Shown here: one piece after another, positions 1 through 5,504 of the stretch
Numbering within the stretch: position 1 is the stretch's first letter
How the letters are laid out: each line of letters begins with the position of its first letter
Assembly: GCA_021812735.1 (NCBI GenBank)
Contig: JAKAMV010000569.1
Location: 1-6,843, forward strand
DNA: 6,843 nucleotides
Reading direction: 5' to 3'
From: Chloroflexota bacterium
GTDB lineage: Bacteria; Chloroflexota; Limnocylindria; Limnocylindrales; CSP1-4
Made by a program: the position numbers and the translations under genes
Notes under the pieces: generated by a model
The model's database searches: none
The model's input: the letters and a program-made list of their open reading frames with translations, nothing else
What the model was told of the DNA's origin: nothing

Positions 1-324
1 GAACGGCATCGGGAGAACGGCGTGGATCCCCGTGGCGGGGTTGACCTGCACGGGGTTCTGGGGCACGGTCAGGACGATGACCGGGACCTGGTTGCCGCTC
101 TCGTGGAGGCGGGCCACCAGGGCCATCCCCTTCAGCCGGCCCTGGAGCAGCGCGTCCACCAGGATCACGTCCGGCCGCAGCTCGCGCACCAGGTCCAGCA
201 CGCGCGTCCCGTCGCTGACGACATCCAGGAGCTTGATGGCGTTCTGCGAGTTCAGGAGGCCGCGGACATACTGGGCGACTTGCGGGACGTCCTCGACGAC
301 GAGCAGGCGGATCTGATCGGCCAT
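1..324 (-). CDS. CpaE-like receiver-domain protein, N-terminal part (cut by the left edge)
   Basis: The 108 visible residues start at ATG 324-322 and run off the left edge without a stop. They form an almost complete response-regulator receiver fold. Residues 6-10 (RLLVV) make the first strand and are followed by the acidic pair E11-D12. The strand VILV ends at D57, the expected phosphoacceptor. T86 in VIVLT sits at the conserved Thr/Ser position. Near residue 104 the sequence reads LPMPF, where a normal receiver has a lysine before the proline (KPF), so that lysine is replaced by M106. Such receivers head CpaE/MinD-like P-loop ATPases of Flp/Tad pilus assembly, and the wording MADQIRLLVVEDVPQVAQYV resembles such proteins in Chloroflexota from memory. 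The output domain is outside the window, so an ordinary response regulator remains possible. The receiver call is firm and the CpaE assignment is moderate. There is no strong Shine-Dalgarno sequence, only GGGG just before the ATG. Confidence 0.8.
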   Translation of the reverse strand, partial: MADQIRLLVVEDVPQVAQYVRGLLNSQNAIKLLDVVSDGTRVLDLVRELRPDVILVDALLQGRLKGMALVARLHESGNQVPVIVLTVPQNPVQVNPATGIHAVLPMPF

Positions 325-381
325 CCCCGCGACGATACCATGGGGGCTCGCGCTGCCCGGGCCCTGCCGACGCCGCCCCGC

Positions 382-1170
382 CTAGGGCTTGCGGGCCACC
401 AGCACGGCGCGCTCGGCACCGGGGCCGAGCGCGCCGAGGTCGTACCCGCCGGCGAGCTCCTCCACCACCAGGCCGGCGCCCTCGGCGAACGCCGCCAGCT
501 CGTCCGGGCCCACCAGGCGGAGGCGGTCGGTGCGCACCCAGCGGGCAGGCGGCTCACCGGGCAGGCCGGTCTCGAAGATCGTGGTCAGGCTCACGGCTCC
601 GATGGCCGCATCGAACTCCGCGGCGCCGGTCTTGGTGACGGTGTGGCCGGTGGCCGGGTCCTCGCGGACCCACTCCAAGACGAGCCGGCCGTCGTACCTC
701 GAGAGGTCGTCGGCATCGGGGAGCCAGACGTCGACCACCGCCAGGCCCCCGGGAGCGAGGTGGTCCGCCAGGGTCCGCACGGCTGCTGCCTGGTCCGCCC
801 TGCGACCCATCAGGAAGATCGAGTTGAGCGGGATGGCCGCCAGCCGGTACGCGCCCGCGTCGTCGAGCCGGATCGTGCGGGCATCGCCCTCCACCAGCCG
901 GAGGCGGCGGGCGGTCGCGCGTCCCGCGGCGTCCCCGGCGGCGCGGGCGCGGGCGAGCATCGCCGGGTCGAGGTCCACGCCGGTGACCCGCAGGCCGCTC
1001 GCCGCCAGCGGCACGGCGACCCGGCCGGTGCCCACCGCCAGCTCCAGCAGCGGGCCTCCCGTCCGCGCCGCCAGGGCGAGGTACAGGTCCAGGTCGCCCG
1101 GGTCGGTCGCGAGGTCAAGGTCGTACAGGCGGGCCAGGGCGTCGGCCGCGCGCTCGGGGGCGTGGCTCAT
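382..1170 (-). CDS. Class I SAM-dependent methyltransferase
   Basis: This 262-residue protein has the Rossmann fold of class I S-adenosylmethionine-dependent methyltransferases. Motif I is LLELAVGTGR at residues 41-50. E43 begins it, and the first glycine of the usual GxGxG is alanine here (A45). Strand 2 ends in VDLD (65-68), whose acidic residues normally hold the ribose hydroxyls. GDAR (95-98) is the adenine-contact loop, LNSIFLM (115-121) occupies motif IV, and LAPGG (138-142) is the post-motif turn. The C-terminal half (about 150-262) is mostly beta strand and probably shapes the acceptor pocket. The N-terminal YDLDLATDPGDLDLYLALA resembles a widespread group of uncharacterised small-molecule methyltransferases. 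I cannot name the substrate. The gene lies 85 bases after the ureohydrolase and 57 bases before the receiver gene. ATG 1170-1168 is chosen as start although the upstream Shine-Dalgarno match is weak. Confidence 0.85.
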   Translation of the reverse strand: MSHAPERAADALARLYDLDLATDPGDLDLYLALAARTGGPLLELAVGTGRVAVPLAASGLRVTGVDLDPAMLARARAAGDAAGRATARRLRLVEGDARTIRLDDAGAYRLAAIPLNSIFLMGRRADQAAAVRTLADHLAPGGLAVVDVWLPDADDLSRYDGRLVLEWVREDPATGHTVTKTGAAEFDAAIGAVSLTTIFETGLPGEPPARWVRTDRLRLVGPDELAAFAEGAGLVVEELAGGYDLGALGPGAERAVLVARKP

Positions 1171-1255
1171 CCGCTGGCCGTCGCGCCCCCGTGTCGGCCG
1201 CGCAGGCCGTCGGTGGCGTCTTGGGTCGGCGCCGCGGTGGCCGGCCGCCGCCGGG

Positions 1256-2326
1256 TCACCGGTCCCCCGCCGGCGTGAAGCGGACGGGATGGCCGTCCAG
1301 CCGCTTCTTCGCGAGGGCGCTGATGAACTCCAGCGCGATGCGGTTGGCGGCCATGGCGGTCACGTCCGCGTGGTCGTACGGCGGCGCCACCTCGACGATG
1401 TCCATCGCGGCGATCTCCACCTGCCCCGCGATCCGCCGGACGGCCCGCAGGATCTCGCGCGGCAGGAAGCCGCCCGGCTCGGGCGTGCCGGTGCCCGGGG
1501 CGCTGCCCGGGTCGATGACGTCGATGTCCACGCTGATGTAGATCGCGTCGGGCCCGTCGAGCGCCTCGGCGATGGCGTCGTCGATGACGGCCTCGGCGCC
1601 CCGCTCCTCCACCTCGCGCATGAGGTGCCAGCGCAGCCCGTGCTCCTTCATCCACGCGAACGTCTCGACCGGGGGCCAGTAGCCGCGCAAACCCACCTGC
1701 ACGAAGTTGGACCCCTTGACGGCGCCCGACTCGATCAGGCGGCGCATCGGCGTCCCGTGCCCCGCGAGCACGCCCCAGTCCTCGTTGGCGGTGTCCGCGT
1801 GGGCGTCGAAGTGGACGATGCCGATGCTGCCGGGACGGCGCACCTCGGCCACCGCCGTGGCGCTCGGCCAGGTGATCGAGTGGTCGCCGCCCAGCACGAT
1901 CGGGATCGCGCCGGTGGCCGCCACCTCGCGGACCTTGCGGTAGATGACCGCGTGGGCGCGGTCGACCCACGCGGGCACCACGTTCGCGTCGCCGGCGTCC
2001 ACCACCTTGAGGATCTCGAACGGCTCGACACCCAGCTGCAGGGAGTGGATGGACCCCGAGGTGTACTGCGCCTCGCGAATCGCTCGCGGGCCGAAGCGGG
2101 CGCCCGGGCGGTGGCTGACCGCGTCGTCGAACGGCGCCCCCACGATGGCGATGTCCACCTCTCGGGCGCGCAGTTCGGCGGCGTCCGGCACCCAGGGCAG
2201 CCGCATGAAGGTCGGCAGGCCGACGTACGTCGGCAAGTCGAAATCGTCGAAGGTCTCGTACTCGCGGTTCCAGCCGTTCTTGACGGCGAACTCGCTCTGG
2301 GGGGCACGCTCGGAACGCTCGGCCAC
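1256..2326 (-). CDS. Agmatinase/arginase-family ureohydrolase
   Basis: This 356-residue ureohydrolase should cleave a guanidino compound to urea and an amine, using two Mn ions (or Ni in some relatives). All expected metal ligands are present: H149 in GGDHS (147-150), D174, H176 and D178 in FDAHAD (173-178), and D267 and D269 in SVDIDVIDPG (265-274). The catalytic-loop histidine H190 (GHGTPM) and the active-site glutamate E312 (VEVAPPYD) are also intact. The TGTPEPGG signature is at 279-286. The first 45 residues, rich in aromatic and acidic residues, extend beyond the core of the roughly 300-residue E. coli SpeB. The overall pattern is closer to agmatinase than to arginase. Guanidinobutyrase, guanidinopropionase or guanidine hydrolase cannot be excluded, so no symbol is given. 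The start is GTG 2326-2324, backed by GGAGG five bases upstream. The gene heads the left half of the window after a 232-base gap, which suggests its own regulatory signals. Confidence 0.93.
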   Translation of the reverse strand: MAERSERAPQSEFAVKNGWNREYETFDDFDLPTYVGLPTFMRLPWVPDAAELRAREVDIAIVGAPFDDAVSHRPGARFGPRAIREAQYTSGSIHSLQLGVEPFEILKVVDAGDANVVPAWVDRAHAVIYRKVREVAATGAIPIVLGGDHSITWPSATAVAEVRRPGSIGIVHFDAHADTANEDWGVLAGHGTPMRRLIESGAVKGSNFVQVGLRGYWPPVETFAWMKEHGLRWHLMREVEERGAEAVIDDAIAEALDGPDAIYISVDIDVIDPGSAPGTGTPEPGGFLPREILRAVRRIAGQVEIAAMDIVEVAPPYDHADVTAMAANRIALEFISALAKKRLDGHPVRFTPAGDR

Positions 2327-2330
2327 GATG

Positions 2331-2336
2331 TCCTCC
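2331..2336 (-). promoter_or_regulatory. Shine-Dalgarno sequence of the ureohydrolase gene, partly in a hairpin
   Basis: On the minus strand GGAGGA lies five bases before GTG 2326-2324. This is near-ideal spacing and fixes the GTG as start. Just upstream, the complementary CCTCC (2343-2339) could pair with it. A 4-bp stem (CCTC with GAGG) around a CCCG tetraloop would occlude part of the site. The sequence match is direct observation. The idea that translation is limited this way is inference. Confidence 0.7.
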
Positions 2337-2348
2337 GGGGAGGTGGCT

Positions 2349-2377
2349 GGTCACACCGGGGCATCACGCCCGGGACC
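2349..2377 (-). repeat. Imperfect inverted repeat (dyad) upstream of the ureohydrolase gene
   Basis: On the minus strand the arms are GGTC-CC-GGGC and GCCC-(C)-GG-(TGT)-GACC around a GTGAT loop. This gives ten base pairs interrupted by a one-base bulge and a three-base bulge. The dyad ends 22 bases before the GTG start. It could be an RNA hairpin in the 5' leader, an operator half-site pair, or a chance pairing in GC-rich DNA. There is no T-tract, so it is not an intrinsic terminator. Confidence 0.4.
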
Positions 2378-2490
2378 GTTCACCGCCTCGTTCGTGGGCG
2401 CCGCCGGTTCGGGTCTCCGTCCAGCGGGGCGCGCCGCGCAGCATGGTACCCGGTCGCAGCGTTCCGGGGAGAGGTGTTGCGGCCGTGCGC

Positions 2491-2526
2491 CGGCAGAGGG
2501 CGCGGCAGAGGGCGCGGCACAGGCGA
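2491..2526. repeat. 12-base tandem repeat, two perfect copies plus one degenerate
   Basis: CGGCAGAGGGCG occurs head to tail at 2491-2502 and 2503-2514. A diverged third copy, CGGCACAGGCGA, follows at 2515-2526. A separate 10-base palindrome, CCCGGCCGGG, abuts it at 2527-2536. The array lies in the gap between the acetyltransferase stop and the ureohydrolase leader. It may be simple replication slippage or a small binding-site array. Nothing in the sequence decides between these. Confidence 0.6.
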
Positions 2527-2558
2527 CCCGGCCGGGGCGGCTCAGGGGCGGTGTGGTC

Positions 2559-3065
2559 CTACCCGACGAATCGGCGCCTGAACACCACCATGTCGCGCCC
2601 GTCGCCCTCGTAGTCCGGGTAGGCCGTCGTGCCGTAGAGCCACCGTGTGCCCGGCCCGTCGTCCACGCGGAAGCCGATCGAGGTGTGGAAGCCGATCGAA
2701 ACCCGGTTGCCGGCCCAGGTGATCGCCCGGACCTCGTGCACCCCCCGGGCAGCCACGTCGTCGAAGAAGCGCTGGTAGAGCTCGCGGCCGAGCCCTCGCC
2801 TCCTGAGGTTCGGGCTGGTCGCCATCATGTGGACGTAGCCGACCGTCAGGTCGTCCGGGCTCACGAAGCCGATCAGGAACCCGGCCAGAGCGCCGTCGGC
2901 CGTCTCGGCGATCCACGACGTGCCCGTGAAGAACTGCAGCCACAGGCGCGGCAGCAGGTGGGCGAGCTGGCGGCCTCCCCACCAGTGGTTGACGACCGCG
3001 ACCAGCCTCCGGTGGTCGGCCTCGGCCGGCCGCCGAAACACCAGCGGCGCCGTTCCCGGACCCAC
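2559..3065 (-). CDS. GNAT-family N-acetyltransferase
   Basis: This 168-residue GNAT protein should move an acetyl group from acetyl-CoA to an amine of unknown identity. Motif A, the acetyl-CoA pyrophosphate loop, spans about 77-98: VGYVHMMATSPNLRRRGLGREL, with R88-x-x-G91-x-G93 as the signature. SWIAETADGALAGFLIGF (50-67) gives the preceding strands. NRVSIGFHTSIGFRV (120-134) is the usual motif B region, with an asparagine, a helix and then GF. An aromatic, basic segment (NHWWGGRQLAHLLPR, 26-40) after strand 1 matches a bacterial GNAT subgroup from memory and may line the acceptor site. The frame stays open further upstream, but that part is an arginine-rich shadow of the M20 gene. GTG 3065-3063 is therefore chosen, with GGAGG ten bases upstream inside the last M20 codons. 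The gene begins four bases after the M20 stop, so the two are almost certainly co-transcribed. A functional link between them is plausible but not shown. Confidence 0.88.
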   Translation of the reverse strand: MGPGTAPLVFRRPAEADHRRLVAVVNHWWGGRQLAHLLPRLWLQFFTGTSWIAETADGALAGFLIGFVSPDDLTVGYVHMMATSPNLRRRGLGRELYQRFFDDVAARGVHEVRAITWAGNRVSIGFHTSIGFRVDDGPGTRWLYGTTAYPDYEGDGRDMVVFRRRFVG

Positions 3066-3069
3066 GCCG

Positions 3070-4296
3070 CTACGCCCTCCCCTCCTCCCCCCGGAACTCT
3101 CGCCAGGCCGCCGCCGAGGTCGCCGGGTCGAGCAGCAGGTCCAGCGCGGTCTGCGCGACGAGCGTCGCCGCCAGCAGCGTCGTCCGGTCTCCGTGCGGGG
3201 AGCACGCCGCCTGGAGGAACTCCACCGTGTGGCCCGGCACCGGCGTGTCGCTGATCGCGAGGTCGGGGTGGATGGCCGGCACCGCCCAGGACACATTCGC
3301 CATGTCGGTCGAGCCCGAGGTGGGGTCCGGCCCCTGGTCGACGATGCCGTAGGCCTCGCCGTTCTTCACCCACAGGTCGGCGAGGACGCGGTTGTGCTTC
3401 ATCGTGCTCGCGTAGCCGCTGTACTCGACCGTGACCTCGACGTCGGCCGCCTTCGCCGCCGCCTCGCACAGCGCCGTGAACCGCGGCTTCATCTTGGCGT
3501 CGTAGAACTCCTGGTCCGCCGAGCGGATCATGAACCAGGCCTTGGTGCGGCTCGGGATGATGTTGGCGGCCGTGCCGCCCTCCGAGATGACGCCGTGGAC
3601 GCGGCAGTGCGTCGGCAGCTGCTGGCGCCAGAGGCCCACGCTGACGAACAGGGCGATCATCGCGTCGAGCGCGTTCTTGCCCATCCACGGGTCGCTCGCC
3701 GCGTGCGAGGCGACGCCCGTGAACGTGACCACCGCGTCCTCGCTCGCCAGCGGCCGGGTCTCCACGTGGTTGCGGTCGCACGGGTGGTAGAGCAGCGCGG
3801 CGTCCACGCCCTCGAACAGCCCGTCCCTGAGCATGATCTCCTTGCCGCTCCCCCGCTCCTCCGCCGGAGTGCCCAGGAAGACCACCTCGCCCGCCCATGC
3901 GTCGCGAACCGCGGCCAGGGCAAGCGCCGCGCCCACGCCGGACGCCGCCATCGTGTTGTGGCCGCAGCCGTGGCCGAGGCCGGGCAGCGCGTCGTACTCC
4001 GCGAGCACCGCGATCCGCGGCCCGTCCGGTCCCCTGCCGCCCGTCAGACGTCCCCGGACTGCCGTCGCGAGGCTGCCGGGGCCCATCTCAACCGCATAGC
4101 CGTGCCGCGAGATGACCTCCGCCACGGAGCCGGACGCGTACCGTTCCTCGAAGGCCGGCTCGGGATTCGCGTGGATGCGGTGCGACAGGTCCAGCAGCTC
4201 CTCCCTCGCCGCCTCGATGGCGGCAGCGGCCCGGGCCTTGACGTCCGCGAAGGGCGCGGCGGGGGTGAACGAGGTCAGCGGGGCGGGGTCGGCCAT
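3070..4296 (-). CDS. M20-family amidohydrolase/metallopeptidase (AbgB/PM20D2-like)
   Basis: This 408-residue M20D-type hydrolase should use two metal ions to cut an amide bond, probably in an N-acyl amino acid or an unusual dipeptide. The catalytic domain carries LAEYDALPGLGHGCGHN (98-114). D102 sits in the first metal-motif region, and the HGCGHN box gives C111 and H113. The pair E146-E147 (TPAEERG) supplies the general base and a metal ligand, H171 (YHP) is a further ligand, and PGHT with H356 closes the site. The inserted dimerisation domain (about 187-300) has the conserved H198 in GVASHAA, and GSTDMANVS (328-336) is the late family motif. The wording is nearest to AbgB (p-aminobenzoyl-glutamate hydrolase) and PM20D2 (beta-alanyl-lysine type dipeptidase), so the substrate stays open. 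There is no signal peptide, so it is cytoplasmic. ATG 4296-4294 follows a good AGGAG. The gene lies nine bases after the membrane-protein gene and four before the acetyltransferase gene. Confidence 0.92.
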   Translation of the reverse strand: MADPAPLTSFTPAAPFADVKARAAAAIEAAREELLDLSHRIHANPEPAFEERYASGSVAEVISRHGYAVEMGPGSLATAVRGRLTGGRGPDGPRIAVLAEYDALPGLGHGCGHNTMAASGVGAALALAAVRDAWAGEVVFLGTPAEERGSGKEIMLRDGLFEGVDAALLYHPCDRNHVETRPLASEDAVVTFTGVASHAASDPWMGKNALDAMIALFVSVGLWRQQLPTHCRVHGVISEGGTAANIIPSRTKAWFMIRSADQEFYDAKMKPRFTALCEAAAKAADVEVTVEYSGYASTMKHNRVLADLWVKNGEAYGIVDQGPDPTSGSTDMANVSWAVPAIHPDLAISDTPVPGHTVEFLQAACSPHGDRTTLLAATLVAQTALDLLLDPATSAAAWREFRGEEGRA

Positions 4297-4302
4297 GGGT
4301 GG

Positions 4303-4307
4303 CTCCT
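4303..4307 (-). promoter_or_regulatory. Shine-Dalgarno sequence of the M20 gene, overlapping the upstream stop codon
   Basis: AGGAG on the minus strand lies six bases before ATG 4296-4294. Its first two bases are the last two of the TAG that ends the membrane-protein gene. Ribosomes ending there sit on the next initiation site, which favours coupled translation and supports both the stop and start assignments. Confidence 0.75.
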
Positions 4308-4680
4308 AACGCTCGGCGGAGAGGGTGAGCTCCGCCACGACGAAGATGGCGGCGAGGAACAGGACGATCGGGAACTGGAACGCGGCCACCAGCCGCAGGA
4401 CGACGATGACAGCGCAGAACAGGCCGATCCAGGCACCGCGGCGCACGGCGCGGAACCAGTCGCCGTTGTAGGCGATCCGCCGGTGACGGGCGAAGGCCAC
4501 CAGCCAGGCCAGCGGCGCAGCGGTCAGGCCGACGGCGAGGCCGATGAGCACCGCCCCCACGTAGCCGCTCGACAGGTCCGCGTACGGGTCCCGGGTGGTG
4601 ACGACGACCCCAACCAGGGCCCAGGAGACCAGGGCGGCGCCGAGCAGACCGAGGTTGGCCAGGCGGTCGCGAGTCTCCAC
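4306..4680 (-). CDS. Small membrane protein with four predicted helices, function unknown
   Basis: I do not recognise this 124-residue protein. It shows four hydrophobic segments at about residues 9-29, 41-64, 82-101 and 103-119. The loop between the second and third is basic (ARHRRIAYNGDWFRAVRRGAW). By the positive-inside rule this places that loop and both termini in the cytoplasm. The N-terminus is VETRDRLANLG. The frame stays open far upstream, but there it is a shadow of the HAD gene. GTG 4680-4678 is the first start after the HAD stop and gives a sensible membrane protein. There is no good Shine-Dalgarno sequence. TACACT, with four of six matches to a -10 box, lies six bases before the GTG, but no -35 accompanies it. 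The gap to the HAD gene is 38 bases. No catalytic motif is visible. Confidence 0.75.
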   Translation of the reverse strand: METRDRLANLGLLGAALVSWALVGVVVTTRDPYADLSSGYVGAVLIGLAVGLTAAPLAWLVAFARHRRIAYNGDWFRAVRRGAWIGLFCAVIVVLRLVAAFQFPIVLFLAAIFVVAELTLSAER

Positions 4681-4718
4681 GCCCCGAGTGTACGTGGGCG
4701 CGGCCACCGCCCGGCGGC

Positions 4719-5504
4719 CTAGGCGTCGAGCGCGGCCACCACGGCCGGCACCTCCGAGATCGACGCGACCACCGCGTCCGCCTCCACCGACTCGTCCCGC
4801 TCGCTGCCGGGCAGCGGCGAATCCTCCGGGCGGCTCGCCAGCCAGGCCGCCCGCCAGCCCGCCCGCTTCGCCCCGACGACGTCGGCTGCCCAGTCGTCCC
4901 CGACGTGCAGGATCCGGTCCGGCGGCGGGCCGCCGAGCGCTTCCTGGGCGGCCGCGAAGATCGCGGGATGCGGCTTGATGGTCCCCACCCGCTGGCTCAC
5001 GACGATGGCGGCGAGGTGCGGGGTCCAGCCGTTGGCCTCGCAGTAGCGGTCGATGGTGGCGGCGAGCGGCCAGTTGGACAGGACGGCCACCCGCCGGTCG
5101 AGGGCCAGCCGCGCGATGACCTCGCCGGCGCCGGGTGCGGCGGGCAGCGCCGCGACGAACGCCCCCGAGTACACGTCCACGGCCCAGGCCGCCTCGGCCG
5201 GGTCGCTCAGCGCCGCCGCGTCGGCGTCGTCCCAGCGGGCGTCCTCGGGCGGGGCCGGCATCCCCCGGAGGCGGGCGAGGATGCGGACGATCCGCTGCGC
5301 CATGTCCACCTCGCGGAACTGCGGCACCTCCTCGCGGAACTGCCGGTCGCGCTCCTCGGCCCACACGCCGAGGACGCGGCCGGGGTCGAACGGCCCGAGG
5401 CGCTCGGCCATGGCCCGCGCGGTGATCGCGACCACCTCGCGCAGCGCCGTCCCGGGCACGGGCACGAGCGTGTTGCCGAAGTCCAGCGTCACGGCCTCGA
5501 TCAC
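4719..5504 (-). CDS. HAD-superfamily hydrolase with non-canonical motif I
   Basis: This 261-residue protein has the haloacid-dehalogenase fold with a helical cap, about residues 15-115, as in subfamily I. Motif I is LDFGNTLV (7-14). D8 is the nucleophile and T12 is conserved, but the second aspartate of DxDxT is glycine (G10). Motif II is S143 in AVLSNWP, motif III is K177 in TIKPHP, and motif IV is VGDDWAADVVGAKRAGW (201-217) with D203, D204 and D208. The last 30 residues are acidic and end in ISEVPAVVAAL, typical of the family. The second aspartate acts as general acid/base in HAD phosphatases. Its loss suggests a weak phosphatase, a dehalogenase- or phosphonatase-like reaction, or a non-catalytic role. 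DFGNT versions recur in bacterial HAD proteins from memory, so this may be a real subgroup. Start GTG 5504-5502 overlaps the DNA methyltransferase stop as GTGA, implying coupled translation. The substrate is unknown. Confidence 0.88.
   Translation of the reverse strand: MIEAVTLDFGNTLVPVPGTALREVVAITARAMAERLGPFDPGRVLGVWAEERDRQFREEVPQFREVDMAQRIVRILARLRGMPAPPEDARWDDADAAALSDPAEAAWAVDVYSGAFVAALPAAPGAGEVIARLALDRRVAVLSNWPLAATIDRYCEANGWTPHLAAIVVSQRVGTIKPHPAIFAAAQEALGGPPPDRILHVGDDWAADVVGAKRAGWRAAWLASRPEDSPLPGSERDESVEADAVVASISEVPAVVAALDA

Noticed and set aside
325..381. GC-rich palindrome (GCCCGGGC) between the methyltransferase and receiver genes as a terminator
   Set aside because: No T-tract follows and the stem is short. 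TATCGT seven bases before the receiver ATG resembles a -10 box, but no -35 box accompanies it, so no promoter is called either.
2378..2470. Guanidine riboswitch (ACGR-type loops) ahead of the ureohydrolase gene
   Set aside because: CACGAACGA can be looped by CGCC/GGCG and another ACGG lies nearby. However, the paired equal-stem arrangement of the known class is missing and the match is no better than chance.
389..2581. A 730-codon open frame on the plus strand, with other long plus-strand frames at 22-1278, 1944-3254, 2920-4722 and 4905-5720
   Set aside because: Their translations are low-complexity, rich in Arg, Ala, Pro and His, with no domain. They lie antisense to clear genes and reflect the scarcity of stop codons at this GC content.
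3066..3296. N-terminal extension of the acetyltransferase frame upstream of GTG 3065
   Set aside because: The extra 77 residues are almost all Arg, Ser and Pro. They are the out-of-frame reading of the M20 coding sequence, and the GTG has a suitable Shine-Dalgarno sequence.
4698..4740. An 11-base direct repeat (GCGCGGCCACC at 4698-4708 and 4730-4740)
   Set aside because: One copy is within the end of the HAD coding sequence, and GC-rich words of this kind recur throughout the window.
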